This document shows, one piece after another, positions 16,412 to 26,570 of a DNA stretch of 44,242 bases (positions are counted from its first letter, which is position 1; each line of letters begins with the position of its first letter). This stretch comes from Bacteroidales bacterium. GTDB lineage: Bacteria > Bacteroidota > Bacteroidia > Bacteroidales > M50B96. The notes beneath the pieces were generated by a model. That model worked only from the letters and a program-made list of their open reading frames with translations, had not been told where the DNA came from and did no database searches. The stretch lies in contig JAIOYV010000058.1 of assembly GCA_021740905.1 (NCBI GenBank), positions 1-44,242 of the forward strand. The letters are read 5' to 3'. The position numbers and the translations under genes are program-made.

Positions 16412-17755
16412 ATGTCCAGTACATTCCTGCCCGAGAAGAGGTACATTTTCGACACCCTCTTCTGGCAATTCTTGGGTATTCCCTTTTCTCTAGTCCCATC
16501 CAACAAATTAGGTCCCTATTACAAAATTGAGATTCCAGGAGGTTCTGAATTGATTTTCGAGGACGACTTCTTTGCCAATTTCGACGAACAATCTGGATAC
16601 TTAAAAAAGGAAGCTCTCCCCGGCTCGCTAAAAACTTTGAAAAACGAATTTTCCCCTGAACCTGATCTTCCATTTCTATTTGGCGAAGACTTATTTCTGA
16701 TCAGGGAAAAAAAGAACAGAACAGAAATAACCTGTGGCGCAGATATTTTTGCCTCGGCTTTTTTCTTTCTTGGCAGGTGGGAAGAGTATGTGGTGAAAGT
16801 CCGCGACAAACACAATCGATTTCCTTGCGGGGAATCTTACATTCAAAGGCATGGATTGGAAAAGAGGCCGCTTGTAAACGAATATGTAGAGTTTCTTTGG
16901 AATCTGCTGAAGAAACTTTCCTATCCCGGGGAAAGGCTCCCCCGATCCTATTCTGTTAAGCCCAGCCATGATGTAGATTATTTCAAGCGTTTTGATAGTT
17001 TATGGAAAATCTCAAAGACTCTCCTGGCCGACATTTCGAACCGAAGGAGTCCAAGCCTTTTTATAAAGGATTTGAAAACCGCACTTAAAGTTAAAAATGG
17101 AGAAATCAATGACCCATTCGACACTTTCGATTATCTAATGGACGAGTCGGAAAAACATGGTTTCACATCAGAGTTTTATTTTATTGCAGCTGTAAATGGG
17201 GAATACGATTGTGAATACGATATCAATAACGAAGAAGTAGTAGATATTATCCGTCACATATCCAATCGAGGGCATAAGGTTGGAATGCATGGCAGTTATA
17301 ATGTGTTAAATAAACCTGCAGTATTCAGGAATGAATTGAGCCGTCTGGAGAAGATATGCGGCAAGGTGCAATTCAACCGGAGCCATTATCTACGTTTCGA
17401 TGTGCCAAAAAGCTGGCAAATTCTGGCCGACAATAATTTTACGAAAAGCAGCAACATGGGATTCTCAAACAAAGCTGGTTTCCGTACTTCCTGCTGTTAC
17501 TCGTACCCTGTGTTCAATATCCTTAGCCGCCGCACCTTGCAACTTGTAGAGCAACCTCTGATTGTAATGGAATCGGCACTTGTAAAGGACAAAGTAAACC
17601 ATGATGCTTTTTTTGAGGAAGCTATTGACCTATCACATATTGTGAGAAAATACAATGGAGAGTTTACTTTTCTGTGGCACAATTCGAATCTTAATTTACC
17701 TGAATGGGAGCCTTTTGCTAAACGGTATGGGGAATTTCTTGAGGCGATCAAATAA
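16412..17755 (+). CDS. Polysaccharide deacetylase-family protein
   Basis: This 447-residue protein starts at the ATG at 16412; the longer frame begins with TTG at 16391. It has a C-terminal NodB-like region with SHDVDYFKRFDS (the metal-binding Asp pair follows the SHDVD pattern) and GHKVGMHGSYN (the H-x-G-x-H-G type zinc ligand region), and an N-terminal domain with FFLGRWEEYV typical of Bacteroidota carbohydrate deacetylases. Such proteins remove N-acetyl groups from cell-surface or exopolysaccharide sugars. No signal peptide is visible. It follows the 4-epimerase by 101 bp. The substrate is not known. Confidence 0.82.
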   Translation: MSSTFLPEKRYIFDTLFWQFLGIPFSLVPSNKLGPYYKIEIPGGSELIFEDDFFANFDEQSGYLKKEALPGSLKTLKNEFSPEPDLPFLFGEDLFLIREKKNRTEITCGADIFASAFFFLGRWEEYVVKVRDKHNRFPCGESYIQRHGLEKRPLVNEYVEFLWNLLKKLSYPGERLPRSYSVKPSHDVDYFKRFDSLWKISKTLLADISNRRSPSLFIKDLKTALKVKNGEINDPFDTFDYLMDESEKHGFTSEFYFIAAVNGEYDCEYDINNEEVVDIIRHISNRGHKVGMHGSYNVLNKPAVFRNELSRLEKICGKVQFNRSHYLRFDVPKSWQILADNNFTKSSNMGFSNKAGFRTSCCYSYPVFNILSRRTLQLVEQPLIVMESALVKDKVNHDAFFEEAIDLSHIVRKYNGEFTFLWHNSNLNLPEWEPFAKRYGEFLEAIK

Positions 17756-18011
17756 ATAACTGTGCCTCCTGTAACTTATAAAAAGACAGAAACCAGTCAA
17801 AATACCCCGGCATCAATATTCAGTGCGGGTGGCACGGCAATTCCACAAAAACATCACTCTACTCTGTTCCAAACAAGTCGCGCCCCGACATGAAACATTT
17901 GTTGGCTGTAACTGCTAATTATACAAATCCTATGACTCAAAATCATCGGACGTGCATCGTGAGTTTAGGCGGGGTGCGACTTCGCGACGCACAAACATTA
18001 CATGCTAAAGC

Positions 18012-19406
18012 TTACTTTTTATAGTAGCTCACTGTATTTACTTTATTCCACGCGCCCCTGGTAAAATCTGGCACTTTAACTGGCATGCTTTGGTTTTCGA
18101 CCGATTTCCTGGAAAGCTCCACAATAGAAGACCATTCGGCGGCATCATACACATCCTCATCTAATGGCAGCCCATTGCGCAGACAATAAATCAGGCGATA
18201 ATCCATAATGAAATCCATGCCTCCATGCCCACCTACTTCTTTTGCTTTTGCATCAATGTCCTTAACTATTGGGTGGGTATAGACTTCAAGAAGTGAATCC
18301 ATTTTTTCTTGCGATAAAAAATGGTGGGCATTGGGTTCTAATGCAATTCCTTTTGTGGGATACTTTTGGGCAAACCCTTTTGTACCGCTGACTACATGCA
18401 AACGGCTATACGGGCGTGGGCTTGTCACGTCGTGTTGTAACATGATGGTTTTGCCTTTTTCTGTTCGGATGAGCGATGTGTTCATGTCCCCCTTTTTATA
18501 GGTTCGGTTTGCATAATCGGAATCATCTCCAAATTTCTCTTTGGCATAAGCTGTCATTCCAAACTGGTCAGTCGACATGGAAGTTATATAATTCATTTTA
18601 TCGCCCCGGTGAATATTCATGATATGCGCAATAGGCCCAAAACCGTGGGTTGGGTAGGTGTTGCCATCCTCTTTTTCCAGGTGCTTCAATCGCCACATGT
18701 CCCAGTAGCCTGTTTCTTCGTCAAAGTTGAGCCACCTTAAATCGTGTATGTATGCCCCTTCGCAATGCACAATTTCCCCAAACAAGCCATGCTGCGCCAT
18801 GTTGAGGGTGGCTATTTCGAAAAAGTCGTAATTGCAATTTTCGAGCTGCATACAGTGTTTCCGGGTAAGTTCGGCAGTGTTTACCAATTGCCAACATTCG
18901 TCGATGGTAAGCGCCGCAGGGACTTCGGTGACCACGTGCTTACCATGCTCCATAGCATAAACAGCTATGGGTGTATGCAAATCCCAATGGGTGCATACAT
19001 AGATTAAATCAATATCATCGCGCTCACAGATAAGCTTCCAGTCCTCTTCACCGGTATATTCATCGGCTTTAGGGAAACCCTTATCGGCCAAAGTTTGTTG
19101 AGCCTTTTCCACGTTACCCGGAACCACATCGCAGAGAGCTATTATTTCTACACCTTCAAGAAAAGTATAACGGTAGACAGCACCCGATCCCCGCATCCCA
19201 AGACCGATAAACGCTATGCGTACCGTTTCGATGGGATCACAAGCCAGTTCAATAACATCGGTTTGACCTTCTGCCTGCGGAGGTTCAGGGAATAACTCCC
19301 GTGCTTTAAATGTTTCGTCATTAGCCTGTTTCTGTTCTGGGTTTGTACCGCAGGAAACAACTAAAACCGAAAGGAAGGTAATAAGAATAATAGTTAGGTT
19401 CTTCAT
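18012..19406 (-). CDS. GH109-type Gfo/Idh/MocA lipoprotein
   Basis: The ATG at 19406 gives a lipoprotein signal (MKNLTIILITFLSVLVVSC, lipid Cys19); this 464-residue form does not overlap the upstream cupin gene, whereas a longer frame from 19469 would. The Rossmann fold carries GLGMRGSG (68-75) for NAD(H). The TEVPAALTIDE, THGFGPIAHIMNI and GGHGGMDFIMDYRL motifs match family 109 glycosidases, which use NAD in a redox-elimination mechanism on alpha-N-acetylgalactosaminides. A periplasmic glycan-degrading role is likely; activity on GalNAc is inferred from family membership. It is the last gene of a minus-strand run with the cupin and TrmO genes. Confidence 0.88.
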   Translation of the reverse strand: MKNLTIILITFLSVLVVSCGTNPEQKQANDETFKARELFPEPPQAEGQTDVIELACDPIETVRIAFIGLGMRGSGAVYRYTFLEGVEIIALCDVVPGNVEKAQQTLADKGFPKADEYTGEEDWKLICERDDIDLIYVCTHWDLHTPIAVYAMEHGKHVVTEVPAALTIDECWQLVNTAELTRKHCMQLENCNYDFFEIATLNMAQHGLFGEIVHCEGAYIHDLRWLNFDEETGYWDMWRLKHLEKEDGNTYPTHGFGPIAHIMNIHRGDKMNYITSMSTDQFGMTAYAKEKFGDDSDYANRTYKKGDMNTSLIRTEKGKTIMLQHDVTSPRPYSRLHVVSGTKGFAQKYPTKGIALEPNAHHFLSQEKMDSLLEVYTHPIVKDIDAKAKEVGGHGGMDFIMDYRLIYCLRNGLPLDEDVYDAAEWSSIVELSRKSVENQSMPVKVPDFTRGAWNKVNTVSYYKK

Positions 19407-19428
19407 AATTTGTAATTTTAGTTTCGTG

Positions 19429-19794
19429 TTATATCTTCTCAAGTGATTCTGCTTCCAAAGTAAGTTCATTTTTCAAATTTCCCGTGTTTATATTCGATTC
19501 CGGTACGAAAAGCATTACATGAACTTCTTCCTCGGCAATGGGTTTGTGTGTTACACCCTTTGGTACAATGATGAATTCGCCCTCATTTACATCAATTATC
19601 TTATCCTTAAAATCTATTTTCAAGGTTCCTTTTATTACAAGGAACATTTCATCTTCGTTGTCGTGCTTATGAAAAACAAATTCGCCCTTTAATTTTGCCA
19701 ATCGCACTTGCTGTCCGTTCAGTTCCCCTGCAGCCCTGGGGTGCCAATGATCGTTGATCAGCTTTAGTTTCTCTGCAATATTTACTTTTTTCAT
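19429..19794 (-). CDS. Cupin-domain protein
   Basis: This 121-residue protein is a single cupin barrel. It shows the first cupin motif (VFHKHDNEDEMFLVIKGTL, with H-x-H and E metal ligands) and a shortened second motif (EFIIVPKGVTHKPIAEE). Cupins of this small type bind a metal and a small molecule, often a sugar; nothing narrows it further. It lies 22 bp upstream of the GH109-like lipoprotein start and 29 bp downstream of the TrmO stop, so the three genes may form one operon. Confidence 0.85.
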   Translation of the reverse strand: MKKVNIAEKLKLINDHWHPRAAGELNGQQVRLAKLKGEFVFHKHDNEDEMFLVIKGTLKIDFKDKIIDVNEGEFIIVPKGVTHKPIAEEEVHVMLFVPESNINTGNLKNELTLEAESLEKI

Positions 19795-19823
19795 GTTTGT
19801 CCTTTTATATAGATCGTAATCAT

Positions 19824-20294
19824 TTAGATTTCATTCTTCCAATAATTCCTCATAAGTTCGTGTGTCCATTCGGGTTGAATCACCTTCCCTTTTGGCAGGT
19901 ATACATCAAATACCGGTTTAATATCCAAAACAGGAGTCCCGTCAATTGCATCAAGGTTTGAAACAATTAGTATCCGACCCTCTCTTTCGATCAAATTCAC
20001 AATTGTAAGGCCCAGGTGGTTTGGCCTGTCTTTTTTTCGTTGCGCAAAAATGCCAACTTTTGGCCAGTTTGGGTTTTCGCGTGGATGTTCCCTCCCCGTC
20101 ATTGTTTTTTCTGATTTATCGAAAAAGTAGATAATCTCCAAGTGCGAAAAGCTTTCGATACCATCGAGCGATTCGGTAGGCAGGGAATCAACCAGTTCAA
20201 TTTCAGAAATTACCTTATTCCAATTATCATCGATCATTTCTTTGCGATTATTCTTTACATAGGCAATTGGGTGAAGTGATATTTCAGTATTCAT
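19824..20294 (-). CDS. trmO: tRNA m6t6A37 methyltransferase TrmO-like
   Basis: From the ATG at 20294 the protein is 156 residues (MNTEISLHPIAYVKNNR); an in-frame ATG at 20333 adds 13 charged residues. The TrmO beta-barrel motifs are present: HPIAYVK at the start, FSHLEIIYFFDKS, GIFAQRKKDRPNHLGLT (canonical RPNPIGL) and DAIDGTPVLDIKP. TrmO N6-methylates threonylcarbamoyladenosine at position 37 of ANN-decoding tRNAs using SAM. Length matches the compact, single-domain form. The canonical proline-isoleucine after RPN is replaced by HL, a mild deviation. Confidence 0.85.
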   Translation of the reverse strand: MNTEISLHPIAYVKNNRKEMIDDNWNKVISEIELVDSLPTESLDGIESFSHLEIIYFFDKSEKTMTGREHPRENPNWPKVGIFAQRKKDRPNHLGLTIVNLIEREGRILIVSNLDAIDGTPVLDIKPVFDVYLPKGKVIQPEWTHELMRNYWKNEI

Positions 20295-20492
20295 AGCTTC
20301 CGGATAATCTTTTTCCTCCAATTTTTCAAGCATCTAAAATAGCGATTTTGTTAATACCATATCTTCATAGCACAATGAAACCATTAACATTATTTTTACA
20401 CTTAATCATTATTAGCCAATATCTTCGTATCGTTTTAATTCCTATCTTTATAGCCGTTATCAATTACTATTCTTTCAAAAACTATTACGACC

Positions 20493-23400
20493 ATGAGAAA
20501 AGGATTTCTGTTTTTGGTGATTAGCATCTTTGCAGCGAATGCTTATTCGCAGATTTTTATGCCGGTCACTACTCCGTTTCCCGGACTAATTTATTCCTCA
20601 TCAGCCTGGGGTGACTATGATAACGACGGGGACCTTGACCTGTTAATATCGGGAAAGGAGGTATTGATTTTTGATGATAAGACGATTGCCTACAGGAACG
20701 ATGGAAATGGGGTATTTGCAGAATTAAACCTCACACTTCCATGGTATTGGAAAGGATCGTGCAACTGGGTCGATATTGACGGGGATAAAGACCTGGATAT
20801 GTTTGTGAGTGGTGATCCGCCAGGTGGAATGGGACCATCCAATACAATATTCAGAAACGATGGAAATGACACCTTTGTTAATATCAATTTACAGGGAAGT
20901 GGCTCGAATATAAGTCATTATGTAGATATTGATAACGATGGTGATATTGATATTGGCATTCTGGGGAGTGGGATTGATTTCTTATTAAACGATGGAGAGG
21001 GGAATTTCAGCCATTTTTATTCGGACATTTACTCTCTGGCACAGGAATTTTACTTTCCTGATGTTGATAATGATGGCGATGCCGATGTTTTTGTTTACAT
21101 GACCAGCGACTATTCGGTCAATACAAAGCTATTTATCAACAATGGAAATATGACATTTACCGAATCAACCAGCCCGTTTGTCCAGATGAAATCTTCCTCA
21201 GCGGCCTGGGGCGATTTAGATGATGATGGCGACCTTGACTTGCTTATTGCCGGTGATGCCGCCGGAGGGGTACAGACTGTAGTATATGAAAATACGAATG
21301 GCATTTTCGCGCAAGTAGCCGACACATTGGTTAATTTGAATTTTAGTTCTACGCTATTGGCTGATTTTGATAACGATGGCGACCTCGATATATGTCTTTC
21401 GGGTCAGGTTGATTTTAATCATGATTCCACTTATATTTACCTAAACAACGGATCGTTTAGTTTCACACCTTTGTCTCAGCAGTTCAGTTGGTTCGGAGAT
21501 GTAAGTGTTTCGATTACCGATTATGATAGCGACAACGACATTGACATTTTTGCCCTGGGATCCCTCTATGGAAATTCTCCTTCCGAACTTTACAGAAATG
21601 ATATTTCAGTGGCCAATACCGCCCCGATTCCTCCCACAAATATTTCTTCCTCCATTCAGAATGATAAACTGATTCTCAGTTGGGACAATGGGAGCGATGC
21701 CGAAACCGACACATTGGGCTTGTGTTACAATGTAGAGATTTTCAATCTTGCAACAGGCAAATATATTGTAGTTCCCATGTCCGATTCATTGACCGGAAGG
21801 AGGATGGTTTTGGATATGGGCAATGCCCAACAGGCCATGACCAAAACCTTCGATTTGAATAATTTTGACATAGGGCCTTGCCAGGTACGGGTTCAATCTA
21901 TCGACCATGGCTACAGGGGATCAGCATTTAGTACACCAATAAGTGTAATTATTTCGCCTACTTCTACCTTTATTACAGATAAGGATAATCTTCCGGTAAA
22001 CGATACCTTGCTGGTTACCTATATTGGCAACTGCGATACTTCGGCTATTTTCACCTGGGATTTCGACAGCGCTATTGTTTTAAGTGGATCGGGCATGGGA
22101 CCTTATCAGCTAACATGGGCAAGCCAAGGCAGTAAAATAATTAGCCTTGAAGTAACGCAAAATGGAGTGACATCGTATATGACAAGCAGGTTGGTTAATG
22201 TGGGGCAAGCTTTTATTCAAATATCTACATCAATCCAACCCTTGGTATTTTCCATGTTTGCATGGGGTGACTACGATAATGACAATGATTTGGATATTGT
22301 TTATACTGGTTTAGATGAACAAAATCTCCCGGTCACAAATTTGTGGCGTAACGATGGGAATGATCAATTTACACTAATCCCCACCTCTATTGTGCCAGTT
22401 AGGCCAAATTCAGTAGCGTGGGGCGATTACGATAATAATGGCTTATTGGATTTGTTGATTTCAGGTTTCGATACAGCCAATAACGGCAGCATTTCCATAT
22501 ACATGAATGAAGGAAATAATACTTTCAGCGAATTAGCGACCAACCTACCTTCAGTTTCGCATCCTTATTGCGAATGGTTTGATATGGACAACAATGGTGA
22601 TCTCGACATCTTACTAGCATATAATCCGATAAGTTTAGGCTCTATTAAAATATGTAGAAATATTGGGTATGGGAACTTCGAGATTTCTAATGAAGCATAT
22701 TCTGCAGGATTTATGAAAGGTAATCGCTTTGACTTTGATAATGATGGCGATCAGGATGTGATCACCAATGAGTTTTTCTTTAAGAATCTTGGAAACTGTC
22801 ATTTTATAAATACTTATTGTGATTTACCATTATTGGTAGAAAGGTCAAGGTGTGCAGATTTCAATAATGATGGATGGATGGATTTCCTTGTTATTGGATA
22901 TGACGATTACTATCCTCAAACTTATATATTTGAAAATGATGGTACGGGTGATTTTTCCATAATCCCAATTGATTTGTGCATAGAATATAACGACCCCAAT
23001 TTTGATTTCGGTGATTTCGACAATGATGGTGACTTAGATATATTATTGTGCGGCAGATGGACAGTTCCCATTGATTTGCATGATCGGGTTTACGAGAATA
23101 AAGGAAATTATCAGTTTGAAGAAATAAACATTCCATTCCCTTATGCAAAGAAAGATGAATCAAGATGGGTAGATTACGATAATGATGGAGATTTAGATAT
23201 TACATCTGCAGCAGGTGAGTCTACTGAATATTCTTTCTTCATTTTCCGAAACGAAATCGACTACAGCAACCACAAGCCCGGACCGCCAGCAAATTTAAAC
23301 ACAAACCTCACGAGCGGGCACCTCATGGAATTTTCCTGGGACATGGCCACCGACCTCGAAACCAATGACACTACCCTAACCTATAATTTCTACCTCTATA

Positions 23401-23891
23401 AAGTAGGGGGCGACACCATCTTCACTTCCCACGCGAATATCCACACAGGTTTTAAAAAGGTTGTGGGCTATGGCAACATGGGTTTCCGCAGGCAATTTAC
23501 ATTCACCGCCACCGAAATTGGCGAATATCGTTGGAGCGTACAATCGGTCGACAATAATTTCGAGGGGTCGGCTTTTGCACCCGAGCAAAGTGTTACAATT
23601 GTTGGCATTGATGAAAGTGAGGCAAACAAGGAAATGCAACTTTATCAGAATATTCCGAATCCATTTTCAGGGAAAACAAACATTGGGTTTTATATTCCAC
23701 AAAGTGAAGACATCGAATTAAATTTGTATGATAATCAAGGAAAGTTGATCCAGGTACTTGCATCAGGTAGGTTCGAGAAAGGCAACCACTCAGTTGAATT
23801 TAATTCTGGAGATTTAGCTTTCGGAAATTATTATTATAGCTTGAAAGCTGGGAATGGTACTATTTCGAGGAAGATGATTGTGGGTAAGTAG
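20493..23891 (+). CDS. Giant FG-GAP/VCBS repeat protein with T9SS sorting domain
   Basis: This 1132-residue protein has a signal peptide (MRKGFLFLVISIFAANAYSQ). Two blocks of FG-GAP/VCBS repeats, about 38-375 and 585-925, each contain many calcium-loop motifs of the D-x-DNDGDLD type, consistent with beta-propellers. Between and after them lie fibronectin III-like segments (about 375-490 and 930-1045) and a PKD-like segment (about 490-575, FTWDFDS). Residues about 1055-1132 form a T9SS sorting domain (LYQNIPNPFSGKTNIGF ... GNYYYSLKAG ... RKMIVGK). It should be a calcium-dependent surface adhesin or binding scaffold; the ligand is unknown. A TATCTTTA at 20443-20450 may be its -7 element. Confidence 0.9.
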   Translation: MRKGFLFLVISIFAANAYSQIFMPVTTPFPGLIYSSSAWGDYDNDGDLDLLISGKEVLIFDDKTIAYRNDGNGVFAELNLTLPWYWKGSCNWVDIDGDKDLDMFVSGDPPGGMGPSNTIFRNDGNDTFVNINLQGSGSNISHYVDIDNDGDIDIGILGSGIDFLLNDGEGNFSHFYSDIYSLAQEFYFPDVDNDGDADVFVYMTSDYSVNTKLFINNGNMTFTESTSPFVQMKSSSAAWGDLDDDGDLDLLIAGDAAGGVQTVVYENTNGIFAQVADTLVNLNFSSTLLADFDNDGDLDICLSGQVDFNHDSTYIYLNNGSFSFTPLSQQFSWFGDVSVSITDYDSDNDIDIFALGSLYGNSPSELYRNDISVANTAPIPPTNISSSIQNDKLILSWDNGSDAETDTLGLCYNVEIFNLATGKYIVVPMSDSLTGRRMVLDMGNAQQAMTKTFDLNNFDIGPCQVRVQSIDHGYRGSAFSTPISVIISPTSTFITDKDNLPVNDTLLVTYIGNCDTSAIFTWDFDSAIVLSGSGMGPYQLTWASQGSKIISLEVTQNGVTSYMTSRLVNVGQAFIQISTSIQPLVFSMFAWGDYDNDNDLDIVYTGLDEQNLPVTNLWRNDGNDQFTLIPTSIVPVRPNSVAWGDYDNNGLLDLLISGFDTANNGSISIYMNEGNNTFSELATNLPSVSHPYCEWFDMDNNGDLDILLAYNPISLGSIKICRNIGYGNFEISNEAYSAGFMKGNRFDFDNDGDQDVITNEFFFKNLGNCHFINTYCDLPLLVERSRCADFNNDGWMDFLVIGYDDYYPQTYIFENDGTGDFSIIPIDLCIEYNDPNFDFGDFDNDGDLDILLCGRWTVPIDLHDRVYENKGNYQFEEINIPFPYAKKDESRWVDYDNDGDLDITSAAGESTEYSFFIFRNEIDYSNHKPGPPANLNTNLTSGHLMEFSWDMATDLETNDTTLTYNFYLYKVGGDTIFTSHANIHTGFKKVVGYGNMGFRRQFTFTATEIGEYRWSVQSVDNNFEGSAFAPEQSVTIVGIDESEANKEMQLYQNIPNPFSGKTNIGFYIPQSEDIELNLYDNQGKLIQVLASGRFEKGNHSVEFNSGDLAFGNYYYSLKAGNGTISRKMIVGK

Positions 23892-24068
23892 TTGAATGAG
23901 GAATTCGGGAATTGGGGATCTGAAGGAAATTAAAATTTGGATTTTGTTTGCTTTTTGAAGCTTGAAATTTGTATTTTATTTGTCATTTGATACTCGGAAC
24001 TTGGGACTTTAATTTTAAATTTGTTTTGGAGAAAATTATAAATTCGCAGAAAATAAAAAGATTGCATT

Positions 24069-24572
24069 ATGTTTGAAGACGACGAAGAAGAATTTATCGA
24101 CCCCAAAAATCTTCCTATCTACAGAAAAGGGAAAGAGATTTACGATGCGGTAAGCGAGATTTGCGACCTCATCCCCGAAGACAACGAATACTTGCAAATG
24201 GTAAAAGGCTGGATGCTCGGCGATGCCATGCAATTGACTGTGAAAGTGGCAGGCGCAGAAGGGGGCGGGCTTTACGACCTTCGGATGGAAGCGGCAGCCA
24301 TTATCCGCAAAGCTGCCCGCGACCTGATGATCCAAAACCATTCGCTCGACTTGCACGGTTTCGAGCATGTTGAATACTACACCATCGTGCGCGACCTAAT
24401 TGAAGAGTACCGCCTTTTATTTATCGACTGGGTGGCCGGTTTCGACAAGGATGATTACATCATCGACCGTTGGGGTTTGTTCAACCCGCCCGGCGTAGGG
24501 CCTTTCGACAAAGACCCCGACGATGACATCCCATTTGATCCTAAGGATTTTTTTGAGGATATGGATGAATGA
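24069..24572 (+). CDS. Conserved acidic protein of unknown function
   Basis: This 167-residue protein is not one I can name. It has an acidic N-terminus (MFEDDEEEFIDP), a helical core (EIYDAVSEICDLIP, YLQMVKGWMLGDAMQL, AAAIIRKAARDLMIQ, YYTIVRDLIEEYRLLFIDWV) and a proline/aspartate-rich tail (DKDPDDDIPFDPKDFFEDMDE). No signal peptide or membrane segment is visible. The clean frame, start context and composition indicate a real cytoplasmic protein. It stands alone between the FG-GAP protein and the convergent ABC-F gene. Confidence 0.75.
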   Translation: MFEDDEEEFIDPKNLPIYRKGKEIYDAVSEICDLIPEDNEYLQMVKGWMLGDAMQLTVKVAGAEGGGLYDLRMEAAAIIRKAARDLMIQNHSLDLHGFEHVEYYTIVRDLIEEYRLLFIDWVAGFDKDDYIIDRWGLFNPPGVGPFDKDPDDDIPFDPKDFFEDMDE

Positions 24573-24634
24573 TTATATGGCTCTGTTTAACAATTCAATA
24601 TTCCTTAATTCCTAACTCAACCTAAACACCTCAA

Positions 24635-26278
24635 TCACTTTCCTTCCAATTCCCGAAGGTGCTCCATTTTTTTGCGCTCCAGGAACTCACGGATGCCTTC
24701 GAAATGTTCTTTCACCCGTTTGTTTCCAAACTCAAAAACCTTGCTCACCATACCGTCCAGGAAATCACGGTCGTGGGACACAAGTATAAGTGTACCGTCG
24801 AAATCCATGAGAGCTTGTTTCAGAATATCTTTGGTGCGCATATCCAAATGGTTGGTCGGTTCATCGAGTATTAGCAGGTTTACCGGTTCGAGGAGCAATT
24901 TTACCATAGCCAGCCTGGTTCGCTCGCCGCCTGAAAGAACCTTCACTTTTTTGTCCCAATCCTCACCGCCAAACATAAATGCACCCAAAATGTCTTTTAT
25001 CTTTGAGCGTATATCGCCCTTGGCTACATCATCGATAGTCTGGAAAACTGTTAACTTTTCATCAAGCAATGAAGCTTCGTTTTGAGCAAAATAACCGATC
25101 ATTGTATTGTGCCCAAGGCTAAGTTTTCCACCGTGCTCAATTTCTCCCATAATGGCTTTTATAAGGGTTGATTTGCCTTCGCCATTCTTGCCCACAAAGG
25201 CCACCTTCTCGCCACGTTGAATGGTCAGGGAGGCATCTGAAAAAACCAGGTGCCCGTTGTAGTTCTTCGACACATCCTCTGCGATGACAGGATAGTTCCC
25301 CGATCGCGGGGAAGGAGGGAAGCGCAATCTGAGATGCGAAGTATCCACTTCATCCACCTCAAGAATTTCCAACTTTTCGAGCATCTTCACCCTCGACTGC
25401 ACCTGGAGGGTTTTTGAGTAAGTGCCTTTAAAGCGATCAATAAACACTTGTGTTTCGGCAATCATTTTTTGTTGTTCATCGAAGGCTTTTTGTTGGTGCT
25501 CGCGGCGTTCTTTGCGCAACTCAAGGTATTTCGAGTAATTGACTTTGTAATCGTAAATCCGGCCCATCGTAATTTCAATGGTCCTTGTGGTGATATTATC
25601 GACAAAAGCCCTGTCATGAGAAATTACAATAACGGCCTTGCTACTGGTGACCAGAAAATCCTCCAGCCATTGCACTGATTCAATGTCGAGGTGATTGGTA
25701 GGCTCGTCAAGCAAAATGAGATCGGGGTTTTGAAGCAATATTTTGGCAAGTTCTATACGCATACGCCATCCCCCGCTAAAATCGCTGGTTGGTCTTTTAA
25801 AATCGGTGCGAAGGAAACCCAGGCCTAAAAGGATTTTCTCCACCTCGGCATCGTAATTCACTTCCCCCAGGCTGTAGAGTTTTTCGCTCAACTCCGAAAC
25901 TTTCTCAATAATGGCATAATATTCCTCCGATTCATAATCTGTCCGCACCGTTAGCTGATGGTTTAATTCATCCAGATCGGCCTGCCTAGAAATCATTTCT
26001 GAAAAGGCCTGAGATGCTTCCTCAAATAAAGTCCGTTTATTTTCGGTGATCAAGTGTTGGGGCAAGTAAGCAATAACTGCATCCTTGGGAGCCGAGATAA
26101 TCCCGTTTGAAGGTTTCTGAACCCCTGCGATTACTTTCAACAGGGTCGATTTCCCTGCCCCGTTTTTACCCATCAGGGCAATACGGTCCTTGTCGTTCAC
26201 CACAAACGATATGTCCTTAAAAAGTGTTGTCCCTCCAAAACCTACTGCCAGGCCGTCGATTGAAATCATTCTTTGCAT
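24635..26278 (-). CDS. ABC-F family ATPase (ribosome-associated)
   Basis: This 547-residue protein has two ABC ATPase domains in tandem and no membrane domain. It has two Walker A motifs (GKNGAGKST at 37-45 and GKNGEGKST in the second half), two signatures (FSGGWRMRIELAK, LSGGERTRLAMVK), and two Walker B/D-loops with LDEPTNHLD. The long charged inter-domain linker (KERREHQQKAFDEQQKM ... RFKGTYSKTLQVQSRVK) is the ABC-F hallmark that reaches toward the ribosomal P-site. ABC-F proteins act as translation factors or give ribosome-protection resistance; nothing here indicates the latter. Transcription is divergent from the tRNA. Confidence 0.92.
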   Translation of the reverse strand: MQRMISIDGLAVGFGGTTLFKDISFVVNDKDRIALMGKNGAGKSTLLKVIAGVQKPSNGIISAPKDAVIAYLPQHLITENKRTLFEEASQAFSEMISRQADLDELNHQLTVRTDYESEEYYAIIEKVSELSEKLYSLGEVNYDAEVEKILLGLGFLRTDFKRPTSDFSGGWRMRIELAKILLQNPDLILLDEPTNHLDIESVQWLEDFLVTSSKAVIVISHDRAFVDNITTRTIEITMGRIYDYKVNYSKYLELRKERREHQQKAFDEQQKMIAETQVFIDRFKGTYSKTLQVQSRVKMLEKLEILEVDEVDTSHLRLRFPPSPRSGNYPVIAEDVSKNYNGHLVFSDASLTIQRGEKVAFVGKNGEGKSTLIKAIMGEIEHGGKLSLGHNTMIGYFAQNEASLLDEKLTVFQTIDDVAKGDIRSKIKDILGAFMFGGEDWDKKVKVLSGGERTRLAMVKLLLEPVNLLILDEPTNHLDMRTKDILKQALMDFDGTLILVSHDRDFLDGMVSKVFEFGNKRVKEHFEGIREFLERKKMEHLRELEGK

Positions 26279-26427
26279 TTAAAATTAAGGCCGCAAATGT
26301 ATTGAAAAGAAAGGAACTGAGAAGCAATCTTGTGTACTACAGAAAGTCCCAATTATAACTGATATTTTTCTGATGAAATGGTTTAACATTGGCCATTTTA
26401 TTCAGGGATAAAAATTTTCTGTATTAC

Positions 26428-26459
26428 TTGATTCTATGAAACTAAAAACATTATCTTTG
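26428..26459 (+). promoter_or_regulatory. Promoter of the tRNA
   Basis: TTG (26428-26430), a 21-bp spacer and TATCTTTG (26452-26459) match the Bacteroidota -33/-7 pattern exactly at the -7 box. Transcription would start near 26467 and read through the truncated tRNA copy into the full tRNA. Confidence 0.65.
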
Positions 26460-26500
26460 CCGCCGCAAAAAGAAAAAGTTGCAGGTTCTAAAAAAATAAT

Positions 26501-26563
26501 GGCGAGGTAGCTCAGATGGTTAGAGCGTCCCGAAGCAAATCGGGAAGGTCTGGTGGTTCTGAG
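26501..26563 (+). pseudogene. Truncated tRNA-like copy
   Basis: The first 27 nt are identical to the 5' end and D-arm of the tRNA 70 bp downstream, and the AAATAAT leader is also duplicated. From 26528 the sequence differs: a TCCCGA/TCGGGA stem with a 6-nt loop replaces the normal anticodon arm, AGGTC follows as a variable loop, and the T-arm stops after TGGTGGTTC with no acceptor 3' strand. It cannot fold as a full tRNA. Confidence 0.7.
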
Positions 26564-26570
26564 AAATAAT

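Noticed and set aside
20600-23220. Repeated GATAACGATGG-type DNA as a CRISPR or tandem repeat
   Set aside because: The repeats are irregularly spaced, in frame, and encode DNDGDLD calcium loops of FG-GAP/VCBS repeats.
24635-26278. ABC-F protein as an antibiotic-resistance determinant
   Set aside because: Nothing in the linker or neighbourhood separates it from housekeeping ABC-F translation factors.
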